A DNA stretch of 64,000 nucleotides, from assembly GCA_016858145.1 (NCBI GenBank), contig JAEHOE010000039.1, forward strand, positions 1 through 64,000, read 5' to 3'. Numbering within the stretch: the first letter of the stretch is position 1; each line of letters opens with the position of its first letter. Shown here one piece after another: positions 23,115 through 36,500 of the stretch. Origin of the DNA: Edaphochlamys debaryana. Taxonomy: Eukaryota > Chlorophyta > Chlorophyceae > Chlamydomonadales. Under the pieces are notes generated by a model. It was not told where the DNA came from, searched no databases, and saw only the letters and a list, made by a program, of their open reading frames with translations. Both the position numbers and the translations under genes were made by a program.

Positions 23115-26100
23115 ATGCCCTCAACATGTCTGCTCTTGTATCTGCTAGCTGCTCCCCTGCTCTTGCGGGCGGAGGCGGAGCCGCTCGCAATGTCAGCGAA
23201 CTGTTGGGACGGGCGCTGCCTTGCAGCAGCAATGCGTTCCGGCATCAGCACAGTGATCATCATGGTCGACATTAGCCTGAAGAGCAAGGACTGGGGGCCG
23301 ATGGTGAACCTGACAAGAGACCTGACCATTCGCGGCCGGGACCCTGCCGAGCCCCCGCTGCTCGACTTCGGCTTGCTAGGGCCCTATGTAAGCTGAGGTT
23401 GCACCCGATAATTCGGCGATTTGGCGATTCGACACGGGGCCGACGAAACGAACGTACCGTATAATCGGACTCCCCCCGCCTTCCCTGGCCCCGCGCAGGT
23501 GCGCCTTTCGCCGGGTGTGACTCTCACATTTGCCGACATCATCGCCAACGGCGAGCGACACGGATCGTTGGTGAGCGCCAAGCAAGCACAGGGGTCGTGT
23601 CTGCTGGCGGCTATCTGGCAGGGCTTTGGCTCGTTGGGCTCTAGTACGCGCCCTATGCGCGCCTCCCTCACCTCCCTTGCTCCGCATAACTGCAGTCGTC
23701 CAACTACCAGCTTCTCGCCAGCTCCGAGGGTGGCGTACTACTCCTACACAACACCGCCGCCTTCAACCGTTTCTGCTTACCGGCACCCTTCCTCAGGCGA
23801 GATGCGGCGGAGCTGTCCCCTGCGCCAGACATGTGTGCCTCCAACCTTGCCACGCCTCACCACCTAGACGCTCTCCGCTTGGGGCCCCCGCTTACGTGAC
23901 GATTCCAATCATTGCATCTCCCAACGCAGGGGGGCCATGGGCAGCGTCGTCCGCTCGGGGTCGTTCCCTGGGACCAACCTGTACACCCCAGGGGACCTAC
24001 AGGCGAGGAAAGGGCCGGGTCGGCCACCGCACCTGGCAGGGGGCTCCCACGTGCTGTGTAACCCCGAATATATCCCCACCTGTCCCCCGCCCTCATACAC
24101 ACCCGTGCAGTCGCCCGACTGCACCAAGGATACCTCCGCCCCGCTGCTGCGGCGCTGCTGGGCCCAAGTGGACCTGTACGACGACTTTGCGACCGAGGCC
24201 TTTAAGATTGATGACGCGGGCCGGGTGATACAGCTCGGCTATGAGGTGGGGGCGGGGACGGGCGCGGGCGGGGGCGGCACGGATGCGTCACCGGCCGCGC
24301 CGCGCCGCACATGGCGGGTGCGTCCACAGCGGCAGCCCTGACCTTGAGCTGGCGGGCGTGATGCTCGAACAGGGCGGGTACGCGGCCTTGCGCGTCCAAG
24401 CGCAGCGTGGCGTGCACAACCCAGCACGGCAGCAGGCGGGGCCTGGGCAGGGCCAGCCACGAGGGTCACACCTGCCGGCACCAACGCCCAGACGGGGCCA
24501 TTGCTTGCGCCCGGTATGCCCCCATGACACCACGATCGACACGCCCCCTCCCCGGCGCCCCCGCTCCCTCCTCGCCCTCCTCGCACCGCAGGTGCGCCTC
24601 CTGTCCGCCACCATGCTTTGCAACGCCCTCCTCCCACTGGACTGCATCCAACAGCGCGGCGTATTCGGCTGCGAGCAGCTCTTTCTCGCACAGCCAGAGG
24701 ACCCGCGCCTCCCCTTTCCCACCTCGTCTGGATGGCCAGCCAACCGGGCCCCGGCCGCTGCGGACGACGACGCGCCCAGCCCTGGCAACAGCTCCCCGCC
24801 GCCGCTGCCCCAGCCACTCGATAGCAGTGGCGGTGGCAGCAGCGGCAGCAGCGAAACGGTGGGCATTGCCGTTGGCGCGGCGGTGGGAGGCGCAGTGCTC
24901 CTTCTTCTGCTAGGTGCGGCAGCAGCGGTGGTGTGGCGGCGCCGGCAGCTGGGGAGGCGGCGGGCAGGGGCCGCAGTTGCGCCCAAGCCCGCGGGCGGTC
25001 CCGAAGCCCGCGCCGGCGGGCCTGGTGATGACCCAGAGGCGCAGCTTCGGCCATCATCGCCCGGAGACGACCGGCGGGACGCCCCGGGCGAGAGCATGGG
25101 TTCCAGCGGTGGGCGAGCGGCAGGGGTCGCAGGTGGGTTGGGCCTGTTGTCGGATGGGTCGAGACAAACGCGATGAAGGCACGGGCCGGGGTAGGACGCC
25201 AGACCGGTGCTCTGTTGGGGTATCGTGTATGCGTGTGGGGCCGCGCTAGGCCAGGCTCTGGGCAGCAACCGCGTGGCCGTGTACGGCATGTCCGTCTATC
25301 TAGTACGGCATGTCATGTTCACACAGCGGCGTGCCCTTGTGGAGCTGCCTTGCCGCCCAAGCCTCATGCTGCCGCCTTCCCCCTCGCCATCCTTGATTTC
25401 CCGCAGCTAATTCGCAAGCGGTACGAGCGAGCTCTGCGAGCGCCACGTCCATCCTCCTGGAAACCACAGAAACTCTACAGGCCAAGCCCAGCCCCCGACG
25501 CGGGGCGCCGGCGGCGGACGTGCCGCCCTCGCCAGATCCCCTCTCAGCATGCTGCGCGCACGGTTCAGTCGGGAGCGGCCCGCAGCGCTGGCAGGGGGCG
25601 TCCGGCGGGGAAGCGCGGGCAAGCCTGAGTCTGGGCACGAGCTCTGGGGAGACGAACAGTCGGCCTGCGACCACCGCCGCAAACACAGCCACCGAGGAAG
25701 CGTCGGACCTGGGGCCCTCCTGGTCTCGCTTGATTTCCTCGGGGTTTCAGGGCAGCTTGGGAACGACCATGGAGAGCGAGGCGACCCGGTCCGGGCTGCC
25801 GCTGCACCCCGAGGAGGAGGATACCGGCGCCCCCTTACGCGCCCTGCCCCTGCGGTCCAAGGCCAGCACGGGGACCGGCATGGCCGTGGCAGCCGCCGCC
25901 ACTGCGGCAGGCAGCAGCCCGGTCGTCAAACTTGAGAAGTTGATTGGCAAGGGCGCGTTTGGGAGGTGAGGGGGGGCGGGAGGCGCGGAGGCTCGACGTT
26001 GTGGCTCAAGCACGGAGCACGGAGAGCTGGAGAGCGATACTTTGACGTGGCAGGGCAGCAGGGCAGCAGGGATGCATGGCGGAGAGTGGAGGTGAATTCA

Positions 26101-28449
26101 GACCCTGCTGAGTCCCGCGCCCCCATCGCGCCACCAGGGTGTACCGAGGGCTGTACCGCGGGGAGCGGGTGGCGGTCAAGGTGCTTGACACGGGGCTGGC
26201 GCCCTCCGGGGCTGGCTCCCATGGCGGCAGATGTGACGGGGAGGAGTGGGCGGCGCTGCGGTCGCTCCTCATGCAGGAGGTCGAGGTGAGGGCCTTCCGG
26301 AGTGCCGAGGCAGGGCATAAGACGGCGGGCGGGCTCGACCCGCTTTCTTGGGCTTCCCACTTACCGGTAATGCTAGATAGGGTCAGCACACCCCGTGCCC
26401 CCCGCCCTACCCCCCAGGTCCTGGGCCGCGTGTCCCACCCCAACGTGGTGCGCCTGCTCGCCGCCTGCGTGGAGCCGCCGCGCCTGGCGCTGGTGAGGGA
26501 AGAAGAGGGCTGATGGCGCTTGGGTTGGCTGGACACCATTGGTAGGTGCCTGAGGCTTTCGCGCTCCCTCACAGGTGATGGAGCTGTGCGAGACCTCCCT
26601 CGAGCGCCTCATCTACGACGCAGGCAGCGGCCCACGGGACGCAGACGGACTCATACCGCTGCCCACGGTGGGTGGGCGGGTGGGCTGTGGTTATGGCCCT
26701 CAAAAGCAGAGCCCTCGTCGTGAGCGCATAAGCTAGCCTTGCGCCCTTCATCCCCTGCCTGCCCCCGCCCCCTGCCCCTGCCCAGGTGCTCCACATCGGC
26801 ATCCAGCTCTTCCAGGCCCTCGCCCACCTGCACCCCCTGGTGGCGCACAGGGACCTCAAGGTAAGGGCGACCGCGCATAGCGATCACAGAGTAGCCTGTA
26901 GTGGGCTGATGTGTGGCCACAGGGCATGGAGCAGGCCACGGGGGGCACTGCTCCCACGCATCCGGGGACTTGCAGAGCAGGTCGGCGCTGGTTACAGTGA
27001 GGGACAGGGCCTGACGGGGGCGCTGCACAGAGGCAGCTGAGGAGCTCACGCACGCTTGCTGCGCCCAACCATCCCCTCAGCCCCCCAACGTCCTCCTGAA
27101 CCACGTTGGCACGTTTGAGCCCGTGGTCAAGCTGGCGGTAAGTGCTTTCAGGCGGCCTGGGGCCATAAAAGGAAAGGGACAAAGCGCGAGGGCCAACAAA
27201 CGAAGCCCCGCCAGTCTGCACTGACTGGGGCCAAGGCACGTCATTTCACCGATCCCACCTTCCCACCCTACCCCAGGACTTTGGGCTTGCGCGTGTCCGG
27301 TGTGCCACCCTGCACACGCAAGACCCGGAGGCTGGCACTCCGCCGTACATTGCGCCGGGTGAGGGTCACACTACATTGCCACGGGTCGGGTGGACAAGCT
27401 GATACGCCAGCTGAGGCTGCTCAATGCCTTTGTGGCCATTGCCTCAACTATCACCGGCTAGCCTTTCTGCCTGTCGTGCAGCACCCTCGATGCTCCCGCC
27501 GCGCCAGGCTGCCGGTCTTGCCACACGATAGCAGCTGGTTTTGCGATATTCGCCGTTCTGCCCGGCCCCTCGCGCATCCCCTCTATCTCTCCACGGCCCC
27601 GCTGCTTCCGCCCAACGCAGAGAACTTTGATGTGGAGAGCAGCGTCGTACTGCACCAATCGGTGAGCTGCCAGATTCCGATCCAGATCCCGATGTGGATC
27701 TGGGTCGTGGTGCGGCCTCGCGGGGGCGCCTCGCTGGGACGCATGGGACGCTGTCGTGTTTTTCCTCTTCACCAAACCCGTCCCCTTCTACCCCTTCAGG
27801 ACATGTACTCTGCCGGCGTGGTGCTTTGGGAGATGCTGACGGGGCAGAAGCCCTGGCGGGTAAGGGGCTGGCTGGCTGGTGCATGCGTGCACTCAAGGGC
27901 GCGCGCCCAAGCGCTTGCTCCTGTAGTGGTTCACCGAGGCCCCTGCATTGCTTTGAAGCCATGTCTTCTCCTTTTTTGTTCTGAAATGCCTGCCCGCCCG
28001 TCGGCCCACTTATCCAGGGTTGTGAGTTGGTGGACGTGGCTGTGCGAGTGGCTATGAAAGGGGAGCGCCTGCCCCTGGACGCCCTGCCTCCGGAGCGCTG
28101 TCCACCCAAGCTGCGGCGCCTCATCGAGCAGTGCTGGGAAAGGGACCCGCTGCGGCGCCCGGCGGCGGAGGAGGCCGCCAAGAGCCTGGTGCTGGTCAGG
28201 GAGCAGGTGGGGCCGGGGAGGGGGGCTGGGGACAGCGGTGACATTCAAGGCAGGGATGCGGCGGGCGGGATATGTCGTTTGGGCGTGGCGAAGGGCAGAG
28301 TGCAGTCATGGTCACGGTCACGGTTACGGTTATGACGCGCTCGGTTGCGTGTGTTCAGACAGCACCCAAGTCCATGCATTCGTGATGATGCCCATCCTTA
28401 CCACTCACCCCTACCCCAGCGCGAGAGGGAGCTGCGGGGAGAGTCCTAA
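23115..28449 (+). CDS. Receptor-like TKL protein kinase 2, intact (867 aa)
   Basis: Seventeen exons keep frame throughout: 23115-23387, 23499-23570, 23696-23796, 23930-24002, 24111-24245, 24592-25132, 25407-25965, 26138-26285, 26418-26492, 26575-26667, 26786-26860, 27081-27137, 27277-27358, 27621-27661, 27800-27859, 28018-28206, 28420-28449. The ATG opens a signal peptide (CLLLYLLAAPLLLRAEA). The ectodomain (to about residue 305) has CWDGRC, NRFCLPAP, CTKDTSAPLLRRCW and LCNALLPLDC; its fold is not recognised. A transmembrane helix spans about 307-332, then RRR and a low-complexity linker. The kinase (about 572-855) has GKGAFGR, VAVKVL, HRDLK, DFGLAR, GTPPYIAPE, DMYSAGVVLW and CWERDPLRRP, all catalytic residues present. 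Introns 3 and 4 use GC donors; intron 4 does so in the paralogue too. It probably perceives an extracellular signal and phosphorylates Ser/Thr or Tyr; the ligand is unknown. Confidence 0.92.
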
Positions 28450-29153
28450 CAAGCGACACACCCCATCCGGAGGCTGGAAGCGTAGTGCGCGCTACAGCCA
28501 GTGAGGCTCTGCGCCCGCCGGGCCGGACCCCAACTGCAAGCCAGTGTGCTGGCTCTGGGAGGCGCCGTCGCCCCGCCTGAAGGTTTGCCGCACCAGCCGA
28601 TGAGGCGACAGCGGGCAGGCGTTCCCATCGTTGGCCCTTGCGGCATCCGGCGCTGCTGAACGTTCGGTGGGATCGGACAGTGGATGACGCGCAGGCCCAG
28701 AGCCCTGCGCATGCATGCATGCATGCACGCAAGCAGGTCAGGCAGGGCAAAGCAAACGAGTGCGTCGTGTCCACATGCAACGTGGAAGGGTGACATGTCT
28801 TCACATCACATACGAATTTGAACGAATTGCGCAAGGATGGAGGGCCGCCGGCCCTGATACTGCTTTCCCCGTTGAACTGGCAACACGCACAATCTGGCGC
28901 GGACCCAACGGACCCCCTGGGGGGGACCACGGGGCCCAGCCCTTTTCTGCCTTCACAATGCAAAACCCCCGAGAACAGGGCCTGCTGCCTTGTCACCCTT
29001 GAGTAGTTGGATGGACGACCCCTGCCTTGTTGGGGGTTTTATATCACAGGGAGCGTGTGTAGGCCCTGTGTGGAGTACTGTTCGCCTGCCACGAAGTCGA
29101 CATGGACGGCCAATGCCCGCCATCTGCCCATCCCATTATCCCATCCCACCACA

Positions 29154-29158
29154 TGTAA
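29154..29158 (+). terminator. Candidate TGTAA poly(A) signal of receptor-like kinase 2
   Basis: TGTAA is the usual poly(A) signal in volvocine algae. This copy lies about 700 bp after the stop codon at 28449, a plausible 3' UTR length. A 5-bp match can occur by chance. Confidence 0.4.
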
Positions 29159-29972
29159 TGACGCATCCCTTCCGGCATGTCTGAACTGCCGCACTGGGGC
29201 ATTGCGCTGCTGCCAGCACTGGGTAATGCCATGCGCGTACCCCGTGTCATGGTGCTGTTGATTTCTTCAAACTCCGTTGGATTTTCCCAAGATTTGATGC
29301 CGTTGAAAACGTTGAGGCATGTGCTTCTTTCTGGCCATGTGACTTACTAATGGAGGTCTGCTTGCTTGAATAGCAAACGCCGGTGCACCGGTATCAGGTG
29401 TGCCTTGAGTGGTCATGCACAGCATGGCTCGCCAGATGGGTTAGGTGGGCACGCACGCACGGAAGCATGGTGGCCCGTTGACGTCGGGCCGGGGTATGTA
29501 CAGCCTCCTGCCCGGGGGGTCGGTGGGCACCGCCCCCCTGCCAATGTGTTGGCTGACCACATCGCTGATGAGAGGGGGCTTGGTGGGTTTGCTGACACGC
29601 AAGTCATGGACGAGTTGGACCTGCGTTGGCTTGGACATCAGTACTGGCGTCCCCACCTCGTTCAGCTCCCACCTGTGTGCTGTTCGCCTAGTCTAAGCGT
29701 GTCCACCCCTGTATGCGGTGTTTACTGAGTTGTTGCCTCGGCGTTTCGTCGTACAACAATGTCCATTGCGTGTTCCGCTGGATGGCCGCGTCTGTAACGG
29801 CTACAGGCTGACGTTGACTTGTGAACTTAAGGGACGGCCAGCCGCAGGCCCGCGGAGCTGACGCAGTTGGGGTCCGACTCCGAGCGAGTCGCCGGACGGC
29901 GTGGATGCGCTGCACGACCGGAGTCTGCACACCTCACACACTTCACACCGCATGCACCTACGCCTCCCTGGC

Positions 29973-29977
29973 TTACA
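29973..29977 (-). terminator. Candidate TGTAA poly(A) signal of ankyrin gene
   Basis: TTACA on the + strand reads TGTAA on the minus strand, about 590 bp after the stop codon at 30566. Position fits; the match is only 5 bp. Confidence 0.35.
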
Positions 29978-30565
29978 CGAGCAGCCCTTCTCACCACACA
30001 CGCCTCACACCTTGCTTTTGCAGCAGCGCTCCGCCTCTCCTGTCCTCTCACGGCTCTCAACAGTCATCTGCGGTAATCTCTCTCTCTCTCTGCCTGAAGT
30101 CTGTCTCTCAGGCGCGGGTTGCTGCAGCTGCGCAATGACACCATAGTCCGTCTGAAGCTGTCTCTGTTTCTCGGCCATCAACACCTTTGCATGGACGAGG
30201 CCGCCAGGCCGGGCCCGCCACTGTCCGGGTCCGAGAGTCCCTCACCCGCAGCAAAATTCCCAACAGCGCTCGCTCTGTTCGCCGTCAGCTTCGCTTCGTC
30301 AGCTTCGCCTGTCCAGCTACCGATACCCGTGTCCACTTGCGCATGCTACCCACCCATCTAGCGAGCGACACCGGTACGCACGCTTCACGATCTGCATTGC
30401 CAACCGCCATTAGACTCCAAGCATGCATACCCATCCAAAGGCGGTGATGCAGCCGCATGCCAGCTAACGCGCGGTAGCCAGCCAGCAACGTCAAGCCCAG
30501 CTCAGGAACGGCGACGCAGCCAATCACCAGCTAATGATAACACCAGCAGCATCGAGCCCCGCAGC

Positions 30566-33500
30566 TCAGGGCGTGGCGGCACCAGTGGCAGTCGCGGGCC
30601 CGGTCGAGGGCGTCGCCGGCCCCACCACCCCCACCAGCGCTGCCGGGGGCGCCTTGGCCGCCTCCCCCGCCCCGCCGCCGCCGGCCCCTCGCTCCGCCTC
30701 CGCACGCGACACCTCCCACGGCAGCAGCTCCTCCTCGCTCTCATCACCCGCCCCCGCCACCGCCGCCACCGCCGCCTCCTCCAGCGCCTCCCGCCGACCC
30801 GCCGCCTGGAACGACGCCGACGCCATCAGCAGCCCCCGCTGCCACGCGTCCGGCCTCGGCGCCGCCCGGTCCATGGTCGGCGCGCGCGACAGGCCGCCGC
30901 CGCCGCCGCCGGCCGGCCCCGACGGCACCGCCGCCGGGCCCGACAGCAGCACCGCCGCCGGCATGGACACCGCGCGCGCCGCTGCCCCTGCATCCGCCGC
31001 CGCCGCCGCCGCCGGCGCCACGCCGGCGCCGGGGGCCAGCGCGACCGGCACGCCGAAGTCAGCGGCGGCGGCGGCGGCGGCGGCGGCAGCAGCGGCGGTG
31101 GCGGAGGCGAGGACGGCGGTGGGCGTGCCGCCGCGCTCGCGTGCCGTCAGCCGCCCCAATAAGAGGGACCCGGGGCGGATGGCGTTACCCATGATGAAGA
31201 CGGGCTGCCCGACCTCCCTAGGGGTGGTAGCGGGACTGAGCTCCAGGTCGTCGAGGCCGGCGGCGACGGCGGCGGCAACCGTCCGCGGCAGGGCTGCCGC
31301 AGCCGCCTCGCCGCCGCCGCGCAGCTCCTGCGCCCGATCGTCGTCGTCGTCGTCATCCTCCACTGCCGCCGCCGCCGCCGCCGCTGCTGCGGCGGCTGAG
31401 GGAGCAGCGGCGGCGGCGGCGGCGGGGGCTGCCGCCTGCGCCGTCAGCGCAGCTCCTGCAGCCTCGGCCTGGCCTGGGGCCGGGCCTGGCGGGACGGAGG
31501 GGTCAGGCGTGCCAGACGTGCCGTCGCCGTGGCCGGCGGCGGCGGCAGCGGCGGCGGCAGGTGCGACGTCGGACGCAGGGATCGTAGTCGCCGCCACCGC
31601 CGCCTGCCTCGCCGCGCGCTCCTCCTCCAGCTCGGCCAACCGCTGCCGTTGGCGCTCCTTGACCTCCTGCTGCTCGGCCAACCGCCGGGCAACCGCCGCC
31701 AGCAGCTCGGCGTCGGATCTCGTCCGGGAGTTACCGTTGGACGAGACGCGCTGCATGGGCAGCGGGTGCGATTGGAGCTGCGAGTGGGGGCCTTCGGTGG
31801 CAGCGCCGCCGGAGGTCCGGGGCTGGCGGCTGGGCTTGGCGGCGGTTGGCGGCGGCGCCCGCAGGTGCGACTCGGGGGACGACGCCGAGGCGGCGGCGGC
31901 GGCGGCGGCGGCGGCGTGGGCCTCCGCCAGGGAGCGCCGTCGCTCCGCCTCCGCCTCCGCCTCCAGACGCAATGCCTTGCGGCGGGTCTGCCAGCTGCAC
32001 GGGAGACAGGGGTGGGGTGGGGCGGATGGGTTTAAAAGGAGATAGATATAAGAATCGGAAGCATGGGGTTATTGTAGACAACGGGGCGTAGCGCCGCGGT
32101 GTGGGGTTGCCGCGGAAGCACGGGGTACCGAGGGTTGGGGAGAAGTACATGGGCCGAGGGTGAGGGTTGGGGATGGAACCCTGAACCGGAAGCACGGCGA
32201 GCCCGTCGCACTGCCTTGTCGTACCTTGCTACGGCGGGCTTGAGCATCTCCACGACCGCCTTGTACTGCCCCACGGGGCGTTGACCGGCGTTGACCGCTG
32301 CCAGCTGCGGCCCCGTGGGCCCAGGCACGCCCGTCAGAGCAAGGGCGAAGTCCAGAGGTGTCTTGCCGTCCTGTGGTTAGCGGGAAAGGTGGTAGATAAG
32401 GTTAGGGTTTAGGGGTGTCCAGGCAGGGAGGGACGTGTATAGCTTGCCGCTTAAGCGGCAAGGCAAGTTCTCCGCTACTGCAGTCGCGAAAGTTGTGATA
32501 ACAACAGCTGCCTAAACACCAGTCCCCTGTCCGCGTCCCGCCCTGCCCCCTCCCTCAACCCTCCTATCCTTCCAACTCCCCCTCCCCCCCCTTCTGCCCA
32601 CCTGCCCCGGCAGGTCGGGCTCCGCCCCCGCCTCCAGCAGCACCCGCACCGTATCCAGGGAGCCGCCCTCGGCAGCTGGGTGGTAGGGGCCGGGAAAGGA
32701 CAGGGAGGGGAAGGGAGTTTGAGGGGATGTGTAGGGGAGGAGTGTAGGGCCGGGCCAGAGTCCTGGGCTCGGCCTGCGGCCGGATTCCGCCCGGCCTCAG
32801 TCACTTGCTGCACCATGACCCCACACCCGTGCCCCGCCGGGGCTTACCCAGGTGCAGAGGCCGGTCGCCGTCCTGTGGGGGGCGTGGGGTGGGGTGGGGT
32901 GGGGTGGGGTGGGGTGGCGTTGCGGGAGGAGGTCAACGTGGGGTTTGAGGTTGCAAGCGGGGAAGGTAGATTTGAGTCTGACCCAGTGGCAAGCCCCGTG
33001 GCGCGGTGGCAGGTGGGGCCTTGCCCGCTCCGGCGCAGACCCCCTTGTGCCGTCCCTCAGGATCAGCACATACCCTCCCTCCGGCTGCGTGCATTGCCTG
33101 GGCCTTGCTCTTTCCGCTTTTCGCGGGGCTTCTTGCTTATACAATCAGGGTCAGCACACACCCTCCAATCCTCGGGCTTTGAACTCTCCCGGCTTTCGGT
33201 TCCGTATCTAAGACCGGCCGGCTAAACACCGCGCCTCCATTTTCTTCGGCCTTTACACGAGCAGCCCTGAACACCCTCCAATCCTAGAATCCCCCCACCA
33301 GCCCCCCAAAGCCCCCTCACCCAGTTAACTGCCTCCAGGTCCCCCCCCGCCCGGATCAGGTACTGTACGACATCCGCGTGCCCCATGGCCGCCGCGAAAT
33401 GGAGTGGCGTGTCATCTCCCTGCGAGATCACGTTTTCGGGCGGTTGGCGGTTGGCGGTGAGCGGCGAGCGGTTGGGCGCATGAGCAGACAAGGAGAAAGA

Positions 33501-36500
33501 GGCGCCCACATCAGGCCCGACCCAGGCCCACACTAGGCCCCACCCCGTTGGTGCGGTGCTTGTCGCAGCCCGCCTCCACCAGCTCTCGCACCACCTCCAG
33601 GGCCCCTCGCCGGCAGGCCACGTGCAGGGGCCCGTCGCCGTCCTGAGAGGGAGGGAGGGGGGGGGGAGCGGGGGGAAGAGGGGGGTTGAGAGCGGTAAGA
33701 GGGACAAGTATCCTTGCATTGCACGCGCTGCCACCCCTGCACTGTTACCCCGCCCCAGCCCCCTCTATCATCTTGCAATCACCACCGTGCACACGCAGCC
33801 CAGCACCTCCCCTTCCCTCCCCGCACCCCCAACCCACCCCATCCCACACACCCCCCACCCCACCCTCCACCCTCCCCCTCCCCCCCCACCCACCCCGTTG
33901 GTTGCCTCCTTGTCCGCCCCCGCGTCCAGCAGCGCCCGCACCGCCGCCCCCCGCCCGCTCTTGCAGGCCAGGTGCAGCGGAGTGTCGGCGTCCTGGCGGC
34001 GGTTGGGACGGTTGGCGGTTGAATCGGTTGGTTGGTTGAGAGGACGGGTCGGTGAGGTTGGTTGGTCTGCCTTCGGCACGTCACGGCCGCGCGCAACCCA
34101 CGGCTGCCCCCTCCTCGCTCCTCCCCCGCTGGACCCGTTCCCAACTCCTCCAAGCCCCCCTCCAATCCCCGCCATACCCTATCTAGTCTCCAATCCCCGC
34201 CATACCCTATCTAGTATCTACACCCCGCGGACCCTCATCTGCGCTCCAAATCGCCTCACAGTCAACCCCCTCAACACCCCCCCTGGTTCCCTCCCTTCCC
34301 CCCTCACCCAGTTGAGCGCCTCCCGCTCCGCCCCCGCCTGAAGGAGCAGCCGCGCCACCGGCCCGTGGCCCGAGCGGCAGGCCACGTGGAGGGGCGTGTC
34401 GCCATTCTGAGAGGGGAGGGGGTGTTGGGGGTGGGGATGGCGTTGGTAGCCTGCCCGCCCGTGGAGATGGGGACGCTGCAGAGACCGGAGAACCGCCACC
34501 CGATCTCACCACCACCGCTGCACCCCTCCTTTACCCACTCCCCCCCAGTACTGCTCACCCGCTTGGCCTCCCTGGCGTCGGCCCCCGCCGCCATGAGCAC
34601 CCGTACGACACCCACGTGGCCCCCCCCGCAGGCCAGGAACAGGGGGGTGTCGCCGGACTGGGGGGGGAGGGGAAGAGGGGGAGGGGGCGGGTGCTGGAGG
34701 CTGCTCTCGACAAACGCACACGCGAGGCTGGGGGAGAGGCGAGGACAGGAAATTCCTTCCTCCCCGTCCCACAGAAGGTCCCATGGGTCATCCTAAGCTC
34801 ATCCATTCGCCGTTGCCTCCGCGTGCTCGCACATTCCTGTTTAAGACCCACGAAACCCACGGCTTCCTCGACTCACCGCGTCCACCGCGTCCCGCTGCCC
34901 CCCCTCCCCTCTTGCCCCCCCCCCCTCCCCTCGTGCCTCCCCCCCTCCCCTCTTGCCTCCCCCCTCCCCTCTTGCCTCCCCCCCTCCTCTACCCCCCCCC
35001 CCTTACCGCGTCGACCGCGTCCCGCTGCCCCCCCGCCGCCAGCAGCCGCTTGGCCGCCTCCGTGGCTCCCGAGGCAGCGGCGCAGTGGAGGGGGGTGCGG
35101 CCGTCCTGGGGGGAGGGGGGGGGGAGGAGTGGAAGGGTTGGAAGGGGGGTGAGAGGGTGTTTGTTGAGGGGAAGGGGACGGGAGGCCCAGGTGGGGCGGG
35201 ACAAACCCCGCCGCCCCGCACCTTGTTGGTGGCGTCCCTGTCCGCCCCCTCCCGTACCTTCCCTCCGTACCAGCCCTATCCGTACCGTACACCCCACTCC
35301 CTTGCCGTACGGCGCCCTTAGTGACCTCTCACCTTGTTAGTGGCGTCCTTGTCCGCCCCCGCCTCCAGCAGCAGAGCCGTCACCGCCCCCGCACCGCCCG
35401 GCACGGGGGGGCCAGCACATGGCCCGGCCCCCGTGGAGGTGCGCGGGGTGGAGGCAGCGCCGGGGACGGTGCTGCCGGGGCCGGGGCCGTCCTCGGCTGC
35501 GCCCGGGGGCTCCGGGGCGGACCCGGCGGCGTGGAGCGGCGTGGACCCGTCCTGGGGGGGCCGGGGGTCAGGGGTGGCGGGGGTTGAGGGCGGGCGAGGT
35601 ATGGGGCTGTGTCGAGCTGTGTGAGGGGTGCGGGCTCGAGGCACGGAGGGCCGCGGGGTGTGGAGGGCCGAGGGCGAGTGCCTGACTTGTGTTTAGGGCT
35701 GCTCGTGCATGACTTGTGTTCTGACCCTGATTGTATAAGTGAGAAGCCCCGAGAAAGCAATGTCACGCGCATGACTTGTCTGTGTGACTTGTGTCACAGG
35801 CAGCATCTCGCCAGAGGGCAGCGACAGGGGTGTGATGAAGCTTTACGAGCAGATGGCTGGGTGTTGGGGGGCGTGCCGCTGGGAGGCTGTGAGAGTGCCC
35901 CGCGACCCTGCGGGCCGCTGGAGGCCCCCATCCCCTAAGCGCCCCCTTCCCCAGCCCCCCTCGCACACCGCCCACCTTGGTCCGTGCGGCCACGTCCCCC
36001 GCCCCCACCGCCAGCAGCAGCGCCGCCGTGGCCTCGTGCCCCCCCCGGCAGGCCAGGTGCAGGGGGGTGGACCCGTCCTGGGGGAGAGGGGGATGGGGGA
36101 GGGGCATGGGAGTGATTGGTTGCGCAGGAGGGAGGGGTACCGTACGCGAGGAGGCCCCCACCCTCTTGCCCCTCCTCCTTCACCGGTCTGAGCCGCACCC
36201 CTCTCCCCCCCTCCCCCCATCTCCCCCTCTCCACCCCTCTCCCCTCCCCTTTCACCCCTTCCTCCCCCCCCCCCCACAGCTCCCCACCTTGTCCGCCACT
36301 CCGCCGTGCGCCCCCGCCCCCAGCAGCCGCCGTACCACCTCCGTGTGGCCCCCCTCGCACGCCACCAGCAGGGGGGTGCGGCCCAGCTGCGGGGCGGGGC
36401 AAGACCGGGGGGAGGGGCTTCAGGCGCAGGTGATTCAGCAAGGGGCAGGGCGGGTGTGCGCTGCTGACACCATGGCCGATCCTCTCAGTCCGGATTCTAC

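Larger units (their letters stand above)
28450..30565. other. Intergenic region between convergent genes
   Basis: No gene is supported. It lies between the ends of the + strand kinase and the minus-strand ankyrin gene and should hold both 3' UTRs. It includes a (GCAT)n palindromic run near 28708-28730 and a CT repeat near 30077-30092. Short open frames here have no coding character that I can recognise. Confidence 0.4.

Noticed and set aside
30534..32045. 503-codon open frame on the + strand
   Set aside because: It is the mirror of the C-terminal exon of the minus-strand ankyrin gene. GCC/GCG-rich codons leave antisense frames open; the minus strand has the stop, acceptor and in-phase exon chain.
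32881..32915. GGGGT telomere-like repeat
   Set aside because: Only a few GGGGT units inside an intron; this is not the TTTTAGGG repeat expected for this group and is not at an end.
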